From positions 4,526,001 through 4,590,000 of the forward strand of contig NZ_CP107945.1 in assembly GCF_036057275.1 (NCBI RefSeq): 64,000 nucleotides of DNA, written 5' to 3'. Both the position numbers and the translations under genes were made by a program. Below the pieces are notes generated by a model, which was not told where the DNA came from, did no database searches, and saw only the letters and a list, made by a program, of their open reading frames with translations. Of the stretch, positions 41,651 through 50,721 are shown one piece after another (position 1 is the stretch's first letter; every line of letters begins with the position of its first letter). This DNA comes from Streptomyces sp. NBC_00390. GTDB taxonomy: Bacteria; Actinomycetota; Actinomycetes; Streptomycetales; Streptomycetaceae.

Positions 41651-43621
41651 TCACCCGCTCGTCATGGCCAGCGTGAACCAGGTGGTCTTGCCCTGGTCGG
41701 TCGGGCGCACGCCCCAGTCCTGCGCCAGTGTGTCGACCAGGACGAGCCCCCGTCCGGACTCGTCGTCGGCGGCGGCGATCCGCGGCTGCGGCGGATGGTG
41801 GCTGTGGTCGCTCACCTCGACGGTGAGTTCCGTGCTGTTGTGCCGCACATGCACATGGACCGGTCCCTGGCCGTGCCGGATGGCGTTGGTGACCACCTCG
41901 GACACCAGCAGCCGGGCGTCATCGGCGAGCCGGTCGCAGTTCCACGCGACGAGGGCCTTCGTGAGGAACGCCCGTGCCTCCGACACCGAGGACGACACCG
42001 CGGGCAGATCCGTGGTGGCCGTGGCGACCGGCGCCGCGGGTAACTGGGTCAGGAGCAGGGTCACATCGTCGTGATGGCTGTCCGTCGACGGCAGCACGGA
42101 CGTAAGGACCAGGTCCGCGGCGGACTCCAGATCGGACGTGGCGGCGAACGCCTCGTCGAGCGCGGTGACGAGTGCGGCGAGCTGCTCCTCGATGTCGCCT
42201 TCCGGTGTCTCTATCAGCCCGTCGGTGAAGAGGATCAGACGGGATCCTGCCGCCACGGAGAGCGTCGTCTGCTGGTGCAGGAAGTCACCGACACCGAGCG
42301 GCACGCTCACGGGTGCGTCGAGGGGCCGCACGCCTTCACCTGGTGCGGCGAGCAGCGCGGGCAGATGCCCTGCGGAGCACACGGTCACCTCACCCGCGTC
42401 CGGCGCCACGATCAGATAGCAGCAGGTGACCAGCTGGTCCGGCCCGTCGAGTTCGGCGACGATCGCGTCGAGGGACTGCATCAACTGGCGTGGCTGCATA
42501 CCGGTCTTGGCCAGGGCATGGGCGGCGGAGCGCAGCTGCCCCATGATGGCGGCCGCCTCCAGCCCCCGCCCCATGACATCGCCGATGAGGATGCCGACCC
42601 GGCCGGCCCCGAGCGGTACGAGATCGAACCAGTCGCCGCCGACGCCGGCGCCCTGGGTGGCGGGCAGATAGCGGCTGGCCGTGGGCATCCCGGGGACGGC
42701 GGGCGGGGTGCCCATCAGGCTGCGTTGCAGGGTGAGGGCGACATGGCGCTGCTGCTCGTACAGGGCGGTGAGCTGGGTCTCGGCTGCTTTTCGTTCGCTG
42801 ACGTCGCGTACGGCGGCGGAGACGAGGAGTCCGTCGGTGGTTTCGAGGGGGCTGAGGCTGATCTCGACGGGGAACTCGGTGCCGTCTTTGCGTAGTCCGT
42901 GGAGTTCGAGTCCGGCGCCCATGGGGCGGACCTGGCGGTTGTGGGTGTAGCCGTTGCGGTGGTGGGCGTGGTGGTCGCGGAATCGGCCGGGTACGAGGAT
43001 TTCGACGGGGTGGCCGAGGAGTTCTTCGCGGTCGTAGCCGAAGAGGGCTTCGGTCTGGGCGTTGACGAGGCGGATGGTTCCGGTGTCGTCGACGATGACC
43101 ATGGCGTCGGGCGCGGCCTCCAGCAGGCTACGGAACCGTTCTTCGGCTGCTTTTCGTTCGCTGACGTCGCGTACGGCGGCGGAGACGAGGAGTCCGTCGG
43201 TGGTTTCGAGGGGGCTGAGGCTGATCTCGACGGGGAACTCGGTGCCGTCTTTGCGTAGTCCGTGGAGTTCGAGTCCGGCGCCCATGGGGCGGACCTGGCG
43301 GTTGTGGATGTAGCCGTTGCGGTGGTGGGCGTGGTGCTCGCGGAATCGGCCGGGTACGAGGATTTCGACGGGGTGGCCGAGGAGTTCTTCGCGGTCGTAG
43401 CCGAAGAGGGCTTCGGTCTGGGCGTTGACGAGGCGGATGGTTCCGGTGTCGTCGACGATGACCATGGCGTCGGGCGCGGCCTCCAGCAGGCCGCGGAACC
43501 TTTCCTCCGCGGGGCTCGGTGCCTGCTCGTGCCGCGGGGCGGGGACGGGGCACCGGCAGGGTGGCGGACCGTCGGGTCCTGGGTCGGGCTCCGATGAGAC
43601 TGCGGCGATCGTGCCATCCAT
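41651..43621 (-). CDS. PAS-PAS-PP2C (SpoIIE-type) phosphatase with C-terminal anti-sigma-factor-like ATPase
   Basis: A 656-residue cytoplasmic regulator. Two almost identical PAS/PAC domains (about residues 40-160 and 161-281) precede a SpoIIE/PP2C phosphatase (about 320-520, with GGDWFDLVPL, GDVMGRGLEAAAIMGQLR, FTDGLIETP and HHDDVTLLL). An RsbW-type HATPase follows (about 535-656, LLVSEVVTNAIRHG and GRGLVLVDTLAQDWGV). Such proteins can both dephosphorylate anti-sigma antagonists and bind or phosphorylate partners, linking a sensed signal to sigma-factor control. The second PAS arises from a recent 363-bp tandem duplication. Confidence 0.92.
   Translation of the reverse strand: MDGTIAAVSSEPDPGPDGPPPCRCPVPAPRHEQAPSPAEERFRGLLEAAPDAMVIVDDTGTIRLVNAQTEALFGYDREELLGHPVEILVPGRFREHHAHHRNGYIHNRQVRPMGAGLELHGLRKDGTEFPVEISLSPLETTDGLLVSAAVRDVSERKAAEERFRSLLEAAPDAMVIVDDTGTIRLVNAQTEALFGYDREELLGHPVEILVPGRFRDHHAHHRNGYTHNRQVRPMGAGLELHGLRKDGTEFPVEISLSPLETTDGLLVSAAVRDVSERKAAETQLTALYEQQRHVALTLQRSLMGTPPAVPGMPTASRYLPATQGAGVGGDWFDLVPLGAGRVGILIGDVMGRGLEAAAIMGQLRSAAHALAKTGMQPRQLMQSLDAIVAELDGPDQLVTCCYLIVAPDAGEVTVCSAGHLPALLAAPGEGVRPLDAPVSVPLGVGDFLHQQTTLSVAAGSRLILFTDGLIETPEGDIEEQLAALVTALDEAFAATSDLESAADLVLTSVLPSTDSHHDDVTLLLTQLPAAPVATATTDLPAVSSSVSEARAFLTKALVAWNCDRLADDARLLVSEVVTNAIRHGQGPVHVHVRHNSTELTVEVSDHSHHPPQPRIAAADDESGRGLVLVDTLAQDWGVRPTDQGKTTWFTLAMTSG
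42781..43506. repeat. 363-bp tandem in-frame duplication of a PAS domain
   Basis: The block beginning CGGCTGCTTTTCGTTCGCTG at 42,781 recurs at 43,144, offset 363 bp (121 codons). The copies differ at only a few bases, giving changes such as Ile/Thr in GY(I/T)HN and Glu/Asp in FR(E/D)HH. Near identity at synonymous sites shows the duplication is recent. Confidence 0.95.
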
Positions 43622-44421
43622 ACGTGCCTCCCGGACGGATTATGCCGACTGCGGTTTCCACGACTGCGGGTATCCGGACATCTCAGCGCAGCCCGTCCGC
43701 GCAGGCACCCGTGAGTCCGATTCTGATCGGCTCTGGCCCAATTGGGGTGCCGTGGGTGCAGTCCTTGCGCTTCTCGGGGCGGAGGGTGATTCCGACGGGC
43801 TTGGGAGTTCGACCGCGGCCAGGCCGTGTCTGAAACAGGCCCGGGCGGACGTGGCAGGGCTGATCACGTGGGAGGTCGATGTCGACTCCACGAAGCACGG
43901 CCGGCCGCCGTGACATCGGTCGCCCGGCAGGGCGACCGGAGCATGGAGGCGAGCTTCCGGACAGGGGTGACTATCGGCCAGTTTCTGGCCGAGAAGCAGC
44001 GCTGAATTCACACTCCCTTCACGGCAGTCACACGGGTAAACCCTGACATGAGCACGGTATTTACGCGCAGCGCGTCGGGACGATCCCCCGAATGCCCCAT
44101 CGGCATGGGTCTGAGGCACCCAAATAGAGGCTTGCCCAAAGGTGTTGAGCTCTGCCTATGGTGACCGCCGCGCGCGTGGACGGAACCTGACCCTTCCGCC
44201 CTGACGCGCGCATCAGTCGGCGGCCGGGGGGCCAGTGCCGCCACGGGGGAGGGCGAACCGTCATGCAGTGCTACCTGCTCACCGCGAAGGCCGACTCGGT
44301 CGGCGCCGTTCGCCGCCCCCTTCCTCGCGCCCGGTCGGCCGGCTGACCCGGCGCGCAAGGCTCACACCTCTTGGGGCGGTCGCCCCTCTGCCTGCTCTCG
44401 TTCGCTACGAAGGATGCTCTT
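43622..44421. other. Intergenic island boundary with possible transposase remnant, no intact gene
   Basis: About 800 bases between two large genes. The stretch 43,841-43,915 encodes ADVAGLITWEVDVDST before a stop, recalling the catalytic region of IS5-family transposases. A 16-bp repeat shared with 49,780 lies at 43,816-43,831. The rest (44,000-44,420) is lower in GC and holds the promoter and leader of the giant gene. Short open frames here lack ribosome-binding sites. Confidence 0.45.
43816..43851. repeat. Left copy of an imperfect direct repeat flanking the toxin module
   Basis: CGGCCAGGCCGTGTCT is identical to 49,780-49,795. Both copies continue, after a short variable part, with GCCCGGGCGGACG. 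The two copies are about 6 kb apart and bracket the giant secreted protein and its partner gene. Confidence 0.6.
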
Positions 44422-47400
44422 TTGCGCCCTATATCAGGGTTGTTCAGACCCAGATCACGAAGATCCGCAATATTCACGCCTGTCATCACGTCCGTCGCCG
44501 CCCTGGCCGTACTCGGTGGTCTGGCCGTCCAGCCTGACGTGCTCAACAAGCTCACCGGACCGCGCACTGAGGCGGCGGGTGACTCCTACGACTGGTACGA
44601 GGACACCGCCTCGGAGGAGCTGCGGCAGGACCAGTGCCTGATGGCCGATGTGCTGCGCCTGGGTGGGCCGGCCATGGCCGCCACCGCGCAGGACGGCCTC
44701 AACCAGCCGCAGGACAAGCTCCACGCCCTGGCCGACCGGAAGCACTGGCAGGACACGCCCCTCGCCCAGGCGTACGAGAAGGACAAGGATGCGGCCGGCA
44801 AGGAGCTGGACTCTCTCAACGCCCTCCGGAACGGATGGCAGAAGCCCCTCGAAGGGCTGACTACTCCTGGCGGCTTCACCGAAGCCGACTTCCACTGGCC
44901 TCCGGGATCGCCGGGTGACGGGAAGAAGGACTTCTACGCCCAGACCGGTCTGACCTCGTGGACCGCCGACCGGTTCTGGAAGAGCGAGAGCGACTTCTAC
45001 GAAGACTCCACCCCCGAGACCGACGAGGCGACGCTCAAGGCCGTTGACGCCCTGGGCACCCCCCGCTACGGGAAGGACCCCGACCCTGGTCTGCCCGTGG
45101 ACGAGTGGAACCGGGCCCTCGCCGAGCGTGATGCCTTCAAGTGGCTCCACGGGTTCGCGCTGGAGCCCGCAGGCGCTGACAACGCCCGTGTCTTCCTCTC
45201 CTCCGGCGGCTTCCCCCGCACCGCCCCGCAGCCGGGGACCGCGGAGTACCGGATCGCGGTCGAGGACGTGAAGACCCGGTTCGCATCGTGCGCATGGCGT
45301 GACCCGATCGACCCGAACAAAGTCATGGGCGGGATCACCGGTACCGCCGCTGCGGAGTGGCAGCAGGAGATCTCCTCCCAGGCCCTGCAGCGCAACCAGC
45401 TGCTGAACGCCAACAAGGACGCCACCAAGGCCCTCGCCACCGGCGCGAAAGCGCTCGGGGAGATGCTGGGGCACTCGTGGGTCGTCGATCGCCTCGCCCG
45501 CTGGCAGGACTACTGGTCCCCCGGCGGAATCGGCTGGATCGGTGACAGCCCGGCGGTCATCGAGGTGCGCGCCGCGAAGGGCAAGTGCCTCGACGTCGAG
45601 GGCGCCAAGAAGACCAACGGCACCCCGGTCCAGGTCTACACGTGCAACGGCTCGTCGGCGCAGCAGTGGACCCTCGAAGGCGACGAACGGGATCTTCACC
45701 TGCGGAACGTCAATTCCCAGAAGTGCCTGGACGTGTCGGACGGGAAGGCCGACAACGGCACGAAGATCCAGATCTGGACGTGCCTCAACGTCCCGGCGCA
45801 GTCGTGGGAGGCCAACCTGCGGGCCACCACGGCCCTGAAGAACGTGGGCACGGGCAAGTGCCTGGACCTGCACACGTTCGACAACAGCCAGAACTCGTGG
45901 CTGTGGACGTGCAACGGCACCGGCCCGCAGCAGTTCACCATCAAGCCGTCCGGCCACAAGGGCACCGACAGCTTGTCCTATCCGACGAAGGCCCAGTTCG
46001 ACAAGGCGAAGAAGGGCATCACCGACGCCCAGGCGGCGGCGAAGAAGCAGCTCGCCGTCCTCAAGGCGCAGGCCGCGGCAGCGAAGACGGCCGCCGGCAC
46101 CACCGACACCGCCGAGAAGGCCGCCTACGCCATCGCGGACGGCAACGGCGCGCCCCGTGGCCGCGGCCTGCTGGTCGGCCAGCAGAAGGCACAGGTCACC
46201 AAGGGTTCCGCCGCCGCCCTTGAGGCGATGGTGAAAGCCGGCGAGACCGCCGAGGCCGCCACCCGCGCATCCGGCGGCGACAGCCAGACGATCGCCCAGC
46301 GTGCGCTGGCCCAGGCCGCCCAGGTCAAGGCCGAGTTCCGCAAGGAGGCAGCACACACTGCCGAGTTGCAGGCGAAGGCCGCGGCTGACGCGGCCAAGCT
46401 GCACCGCGACAACGCGAAGAAGGACAAGGAGACCGCAGAGGCCAAGCTCGCCGTCGCGCTGAAGGCGGAAGGGGAAGCGAAGGCGGCCGCCGCCGACGCG
46501 CATGCCAAGCGGCTGGCTGCTGAGGCGGAGGAGAAGACTGCCAAGGCGGAGAAGGAGACCGCCGCCGCCAAACAGGCCGAGGCCAACCAGCACAAGCAGA
46601 ACGCCCAGGCCGAAGCCGGCAAGGCGCAGGAGGCCAAGGACAAGGCCGAGGCCGCCGAGGCCACCGCGGTCGAGCGGAAGAACGGCGCGATCCAGGCCCG
46701 CGACAACGCCAGGGCCAAGCGGGACGACGCCTGGGACGCCGAGCAGAAGGCGGATGCCGCTCGCGCCAAGGCCGACGCGAAGGGCGCTTACGCCGACTCC
46801 CTGGAGGCAGGTTCCGAGGCTGACGCCGCACGTACCGCCGCCAACGAGGCGGACAGGCATGCGGACGACGCGGAAGCGGCCGCAGGCCGTGCCCGCACCG
46901 CGGCCAACGCCGCGACGCAGGCGGCCGCTGAGGCGGATGCCGCGGCCACCCGCGCCGAGGCGGCCGCCAAGCGGTCCCGTGCGAACGCGGATGCCGCCCA
47001 GGCCGCCAAGCTGAAGGCCGACGCCGCGGTGCGGACCGCGACCAGCGCTGCCGCCGACGCCATCAAGGCGTCCGAGCACGCCTCGGAAGAGGCCAAGACG
47101 GCCGTCAAGATGGCGAAGGAAGCGGAGAAGCTGGCCAAGACCGCCAAGACCCAGGCGGACGAGGCGAGCAAGGAGGCCGGCAAGGCCCTCGTGGCTTCGG
47201 CGAAGGCCGCGGGCTTCGCCCACGTCACCGCGCAGGCCGCGGTCGACGCCGGCAACGCCGCTGCCCAGGTCGCCAAGCCCGCCAACGACGCGATCCAGCT
47301 CGGCTCCCCGTATGTCACCACCGACTCGGCCGCGAGCCTGGTCGTGCTGACCGGGCAGGCGTCGAAGTCGATCGCGGATCAGCAGAAGGCCGTCGCCGAC

Positions 47401-49095
47401 GCCCACGCCAAGAACGCGCAGGCCGAGGCCGCAGCCGCCAAGAACCTGGCCGACCAGGCGTCCGGCGACGCGAAGATCGCCTACCAGCACGCGGCCAACG
47501 CCGCCGCACACGCGGCGACCGCCCGCACCTACTCCAAGGAGGCCCTCGGCTACGCGGCCGACGCCGCCGCAGCCGCATCGAAGGCCTCGCAGTCCCTGGC
47601 CCGCACCATCGAGTACGACCGCCAGGCAACCGAAGACGCCGACGCCGCCGACAAGGCCGCGGGCCGTGCGGAAGGCTATGCCAAGGAGGCCCGCAGCTCC
47701 GCCGACCAGGCCGCGCTCGACGCCCAAGCCGCACGCGACGCCGCAGCCACCGCAGAACAGGCAGCCAAGGACGCACGGGCGGCCGCCGACCGCGCCGACG
47801 CCGCAGCCACCGAAGCCGAACAAGCTGCCAAGGACGCGGCCAAGTACGCCAAGGAAGCCCAAGAAGCCGCCGACCGGGCCGAGAAGGCTTCCAAAGCGAA
47901 GCAGATCGACACCGGAACCGTCGTCGACGAGACCGGTGGCTCCATCGGCAACATGTTCTACGTCATCGACCACATCGAGAACATCGGCGAACCCCAAACC
48001 GTAAAGAAGACGGCCGGCTGCGACGGCTTGATCGACAAGCTCTTCTACCGGGGCGACTGCACGATGACCGTGAAGATCCGGTACAAGGCCTTCCTCGACC
48101 TGTACCTGTGCACCGCACAGGTCCTGGACCCGTCGAAGTCCACGTGTCCCTCCAGTGAGACGTTGTATCTGGGTCAGCACCCGACGGACGAGCTGTCCCA
48201 AGAGGTCACGCACACCATCACGATCGCCGAATACCAGGCGGGCGTCGATCCGGTGGACATCCTTTTCGGGAGCTGGATCAAGTGCGCCCAGAAACTCGCC
48301 CCGGGCGGTGAGAACGGAAGCTGGGGCGGATGTGCCTGGGCAGCCGTGGACGTCGCGGCACTGTTCGCAGGCAAGATCCTCAGGCCCATCGCCGACGCCG
48401 TCACGGCAATGGACGCCGCCGCGAGGACCGGCATCGGCTTCATCGACGCGTGGGCGGCCCTGCGCACCGTCCGGTTGTCCGAGGTCGCCGTCGCGGGCAT
48501 CGCCAGCAAGATCATGCAGAAGGTGTTCGAGAAGTGCGAGGCAGCCGCGCCGAAGGCGCTGCCAGCCGCCGGCGCTCGGGCGTTCGCTGCTCAGGGCACG
48601 CCTGAGAAGTGCCTCGAGGAGATACAAAAGATCCTCAAGGGCCTGGTGAAGGACGGGGACCACGTCGTCCTCGGCATCAACCCCCGCGCGGACAAACTGG
48701 CGAAGGAGATCGGCGCCAAAACGTTCAACAACGGTGCCTACGGCACGAACCTGCCACGGGAGATGGGGATGGGCGAGCGTCCGATCTGGACGGTCGGAGT
48801 CGAAATGACGGTGTCCAACCCCAACGTGCGGCTGACGGTCTCACTGGACGGCGTCGCCGGCGCCGCCAACGCCGACGACGCGCTCAGGCTGCTCCTGGAG
48901 CGGGGTGAGACGATCAAGGGCAGCGACTGGGCGGTGATCACGAAAGACGGCTACGGCACCGCGTGGGAGATGATAAAACTGCGCACCGCGGTCAGGCTCG
49001 GCGACCGTAAGTGGACGTCGATCAAGTGGCAGATGGGCGGCAAGGAGGTCTTCCCCGAGCGCTTCAAGCTGCCCAACGGGGAGCCGGTGCCGTGA
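44422..49095 (+). CDS. Giant secreted lectin/coiled-coil protein with C-terminal toxin-like domain
   Basis: About 1,557 residues. An N-terminal export signal or anchor (PRSRRSAIFTPVITSVAALA) leads into about 330 residues of unrecognised Trp/Asp-rich domain. A ricin-B beta-trefoil follows (about 374-512) with three GKCLD...QxW/F repeats. Residues 523-1163 are an Ala/Lys/Glu/Asp-rich heptad coiled coil. A Cys-containing region (to about 1,400) includes WGGCAWAAVDVAALFAGK. The C-terminal 150 residues (HVVLGINPRADKLAKEIGAK, then KTFNNGAYGTNLPREMGMG) resemble a polymorphic toxin domain, possibly the type-27 class. Start uncertain: TTG 44,422 follows GAAGGA; TTG 44,371 is also in frame. Confidence 0.8.
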   Translation: MRPISGLFRPRSRRSAIFTPVITSVAALAVLGGLAVQPDVLNKLTGPRTEAAGDSYDWYEDTASEELRQDQCLMADVLRLGGPAMAATAQDGLNQPQDKLHALADRKHWQDTPLAQAYEKDKDAAGKELDSLNALRNGWQKPLEGLTTPGGFTEADFHWPPGSPGDGKKDFYAQTGLTSWTADRFWKSESDFYEDSTPETDEATLKAVDALGTPRYGKDPDPGLPVDEWNRALAERDAFKWLHGFALEPAGADNARVFLSSGGFPRTAPQPGTAEYRIAVEDVKTRFASCAWRDPIDPNKVMGGITGTAAAEWQQEISSQALQRNQLLNANKDATKALATGAKALGEMLGHSWVVDRLARWQDYWSPGGIGWIGDSPAVIEVRAAKGKCLDVEGAKKTNGTPVQVYTCNGSSAQQWTLEGDERDLHLRNVNSQKCLDVSDGKADNGTKIQIWTCLNVPAQSWEANLRATTALKNVGTGKCLDLHTFDNSQNSWLWTCNGTGPQQFTIKPSGHKGTDSLSYPTKAQFDKAKKGITDAQAAAKKQLAVLKAQAAAAKTAAGTTDTAEKAAYAIADGNGAPRGRGLLVGQQKAQVTKGSAAALEAMVKAGETAEAATRASGGDSQTIAQRALAQAAQVKAEFRKEAAHTAELQAKAAADAAKLHRDNAKKDKETAEAKLAVALKAEGEAKAAAADAHAKRLAAEAEEKTAKAEKETAAAKQAEANQHKQNAQAEAGKAQEAKDKAEAAEATAVERKNGAIQARDNARAKRDDAWDAEQKADAARAKADAKGAYADSLEAGSEADAARTAANEADRHADDAEAAAGRARTAANAATQAAAEADAAATRAEAAAKRSRANADAAQAAKLKADAAVRTATSAAADAIKASEHASEEAKTAVKMAKEAEKLAKTAKTQADEASKEAGKALVASAKAAGFAHVTAQAAVDAGNAAAQVAKPANDAIQLGSPYVTTDSAASLVVLTGQASKSIADQQKAVADAHAKNAQAEAAAAKNLADQASGDAKIAYQHAANAAAHAATARTYSKEALGYAADAAAAASKASQSLARTIEYDRQATEDADAADKAAGRAEGYAKEARSSADQAALDAQAARDAAATAEQAAKDARAAADRADAAATEAEQAAKDAAKYAKEAQEAADRAEKASKAKQIDTGTVVDETGGSIGNMFYVIDHIENIGEPQTVKKTAGCDGLIDKLFYRGDCTMTVKIRYKAFLDLYLCTAQVLDPSKSTCPSSETLYLGQHPTDELSQEVTHTITIAEYQAGVDPVDILFGSWIKCAQKLAPGGENGSWGGCAWAAVDVAALFAGKILRPIADAVTAMDAAARTGIGFIDAWAALRTVRLSEVAVAGIASKIMQKVFEKCEAAAPKALPAAGARAFAAQGTPEKCLEEIQKILKGLVKDGDHVVLGINPRADKLAKEIGAKTFNNGAYGTNLPREMGMGERPIWTVGVEMTVSNPNVRLTVSLDGVAGAANADDALRLLLERGETIKGSDWAVITKDGYGTAWEMIKLRTAVRLGDRKWTSIKWQMGGKEVFPERFKLPNGEPVP

Positions 49096-49114
49096 TCAAG
49101 AAAGGGCTTCGGGC

Positions 49115-49522
49115 ATGACCGATTTCATCCGTACCGGGAGGCTGTTCCGTGTGCACGGGTTCACCACGTCCCACCGGCAGCTCTTCCTGCAGAGCGAAGC
49201 GACGCTGATCGACGGGACCTCGACCCACATCGAGGTGCATGTCGGCCACGTGAGGCTGATGCTCCTGCAGCCCTACTACGACAACGGCCTGCACATCAGG
49301 CGCGCCAGCCCGGAGGAGTTCGCGGTGCTGGCGGAGCGGCACGGGCTGGAGCCCGACGAAGCGGCCTACACCTGGATGCTGGATCCTGACGGCGACAGCT
49401 TCGTGGTCGGTAGCCCCCCGGACTGGCGCGAGGCGGAGTACGCGCTGATGGGCGACCGGGAGTCGCTGTACGCCGGGCCCTGGCCGCCGGACTTCCCGGC
49501 GGATTCAGGGAACCTCTTCTGA
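49115..49522 (+). CDS. Small cytosolic protein, candidate immunity protein
   Basis: A 135-residue acidic protein starting 19 nt after the giant gene, with AAGAAAGGG before the ATG. It has no signal peptide. The sequence is beta-rich, with HIEVHVGHVRLMLLQPYYDN near residue 38 and EEFAVLAERHGLEPDEAAYTW near 67, then a Trp/Pro-rich end. I recognise no family. Position, size and the lack of export signals fit an immunity protein that protects the producer from the C-terminal toxin domain of its neighbour. A terminator follows. Confidence 0.6.
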   Translation: MTDFIRTGRLFRVHGFTTSHRQLFLQSEATLIDGTSTHIEVHVGHVRLMLLQPYYDNGLHIRRASPEEFAVLAERHGLEPDEAAYTWMLDPDGDSFVVGSPPDWREAEYALMGDRESLYAGPWPPDFPADSGNLF

Positions 49523-49549
49523 CGCCTCGGCGCTGAGGACACACAAAGT

Positions 49550-49582
49550 GAGGGCGGCACCCGTATCACGGGCGCCGCCCTC
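49550..49582 (+). terminator. Terminator closing the toxin-immunity pair
   Basis: GAGGGCGGC, ACCCGT, loop ATC, then the complementary ACGGGC and GCCGCCCTC form a long stem 28 nt after the stop codon. Confidence 0.75.
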
Positions 49583-49821
49583 AGCTTGTCACTCATGGTC
49601 CAGCATCGAACGCGAGGGCAAGCGCGCTCTGTGACTGCCCTTCAGGTCGGATGCATGGTCCGCCGCATCCTGGCTCGTGAGTATTCCGTGCGGGGCCGCC
49701 CAGCGGCAGCAACGGCTGTGGGTCGCACCCCAACAAGGTGCGGTCCACAGCCTTTCTGCGGCCGGAAAGTCTGCAGCGTCGGCCAGGCCGTGTCTTGGAA
49801 CTCCCGCCCGGGCGGACGGCG
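49583..49821. other. Noncoding spacer with right-hand direct repeat
   Basis: About 240 bases without a credible gene between the terminator and the anti-sigma gene. The right copy of the flanking repeat occupies 49,780-49,819 (CGGCCAGGCCGTGTCT followed by GCCCGGGCGGACGG) and abuts the stop codon of the anti-sigma gene. Confidence 0.5.
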
Positions 49822-50721
49822 CTAGTTCTCAAGCACGACCTGGTGGACGGTGCGGAGGTACGTGGAGAGGGTGGCCACGCTCGGGTACTTCTCCGCCTCG
49901 CGGGACGGCGGGTCGTCGTCGCGGCCGTGGCCGATGACCGGGTTGACGACATGGCCGTCGCCCTGGATGTACAGGCCCTGGGAGCAGATCAGCCGGTAGT
50001 ACGGCCGGTCCCCCTCCAGGACCCGCCTGTCCTCGGCGGTGACCGGCTCACCGGAGCGGATGCGCTCCTCGACGAAGCGTTCGCCCTCCTCCGCCTTGGA
50101 GCGCAGGAACCAGACCGAACGGCCCTTGGGCAGCTGGAGCTTCATCCCGTTGACGCCGTCGGCCATCTCGTGGGGCGACCCGGTGAACTCCACCGTGACC
50201 CGCTTCCGGAAGCCCTCCGGAAGCGTGCCCGCCACCACCTCCACGGGGCGGATCGTCACGCCGATCATCTGGACGCCGTACGCCCTACGGGTCGGCCGTA
50301 CGCCGACGACCTCGCCGACCACGACGGCCGACGCGGCGCGGGCCGCCTGCCCGAGGGAGTCGTAGCGCTCGACCTCGTCCGCGAGGCCCGTCGAGCGGAG
50401 CCGCTCGAAGAAGGCGGCGTCGGACGGTGACGGGGCCTTCTTCGACGGGGGCCGGTCGCTCGCGACGGGGCGGCCGCCGCCGGAGGAGCCACGGCCGAGC
50501 AGCTGCGGACCGGCGACCAGCGCCGCCGTGACCGCGGCGGCCGTTGCGGCCGTTGCGGCGACCACGAGCGTCGTCCGCCGGTGCCGGGGCCGTGGCCGGG
50601 GTGCGCGCGGTGCGGCCAGCACGTCCGACAGGATCCGCCGGCCCTCGTCGGTGGCGTGCCAGTCCTCGTACACGGGCGGCCTGGCAGAGCGGATCGCCTC
50701 GGTGATGTCGTGGTCGTTCAC
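49822..50721 (-). CDS. Probable membrane anti-sigma factor
   Basis: A 299-residue single-pass membrane protein. The cytoplasmic N-terminus (MNDHDITEAIRSARPPVYEDW and an Arg-rich stretch RPRPRHRR) leads into one membrane span TTLVVAATAATAAAVTAALVAG, followed by an extracytoplasmic domain of about 210 residues with no recognised fold. GTG at 50,721 overlaps the sigma-factor stop (GTGA) and has GGAGG upstream, so the two are coupled, as for ECF sigma/anti-sigma pairs. A zinc-binding HxxxCxxC motif is absent, so it is not a ZAS-type protein. Confidence 0.72.
   Translation of the reverse strand: MNDHDITEAIRSARPPVYEDWHATDEGRRILSDVLAAPRAPRPRPRHRRTTLVVAATAATAAAVTAALVAGPQLLGRGSSGGGRPVASDRPPSKKAPSPSDAAFFERLRSTGLADEVERYDSLGQAARAASAVVVGEVVGVRPTRRAYGVQMIGVTIRPVEVVAGTLPEGFRKRVTVEFTGSPHEMADGVNGMKLQLPKGRSVWFLRSKAEEGERFVEERIRSGEPVTAEDRRVLEGDRPYYRLICSQGLYIQGDGHVVNPVIGHGRDDDPPSREAEKYPSVATLSTYLRTVHQVVLEN

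Noticed and set aside
43640..44119. A 159-codon minus-strand gene in the spacer before the giant gene
   Set aside because: Composition (many Ser, Arg, Cys, Pro) is unlike local genes, there is no ribosome-binding site, and it spans the transposase-like remnant on the other strand.
44455..48663. A 1,402-codon open frame antisense to the giant secreted protein
   Set aside because: It mirrors the GC-rich third positions of the real gene, is Gly/Leu/Arg-rich with no domain, and has no start signal. The plus strand has recognisable lectin and coiled-coil domains.
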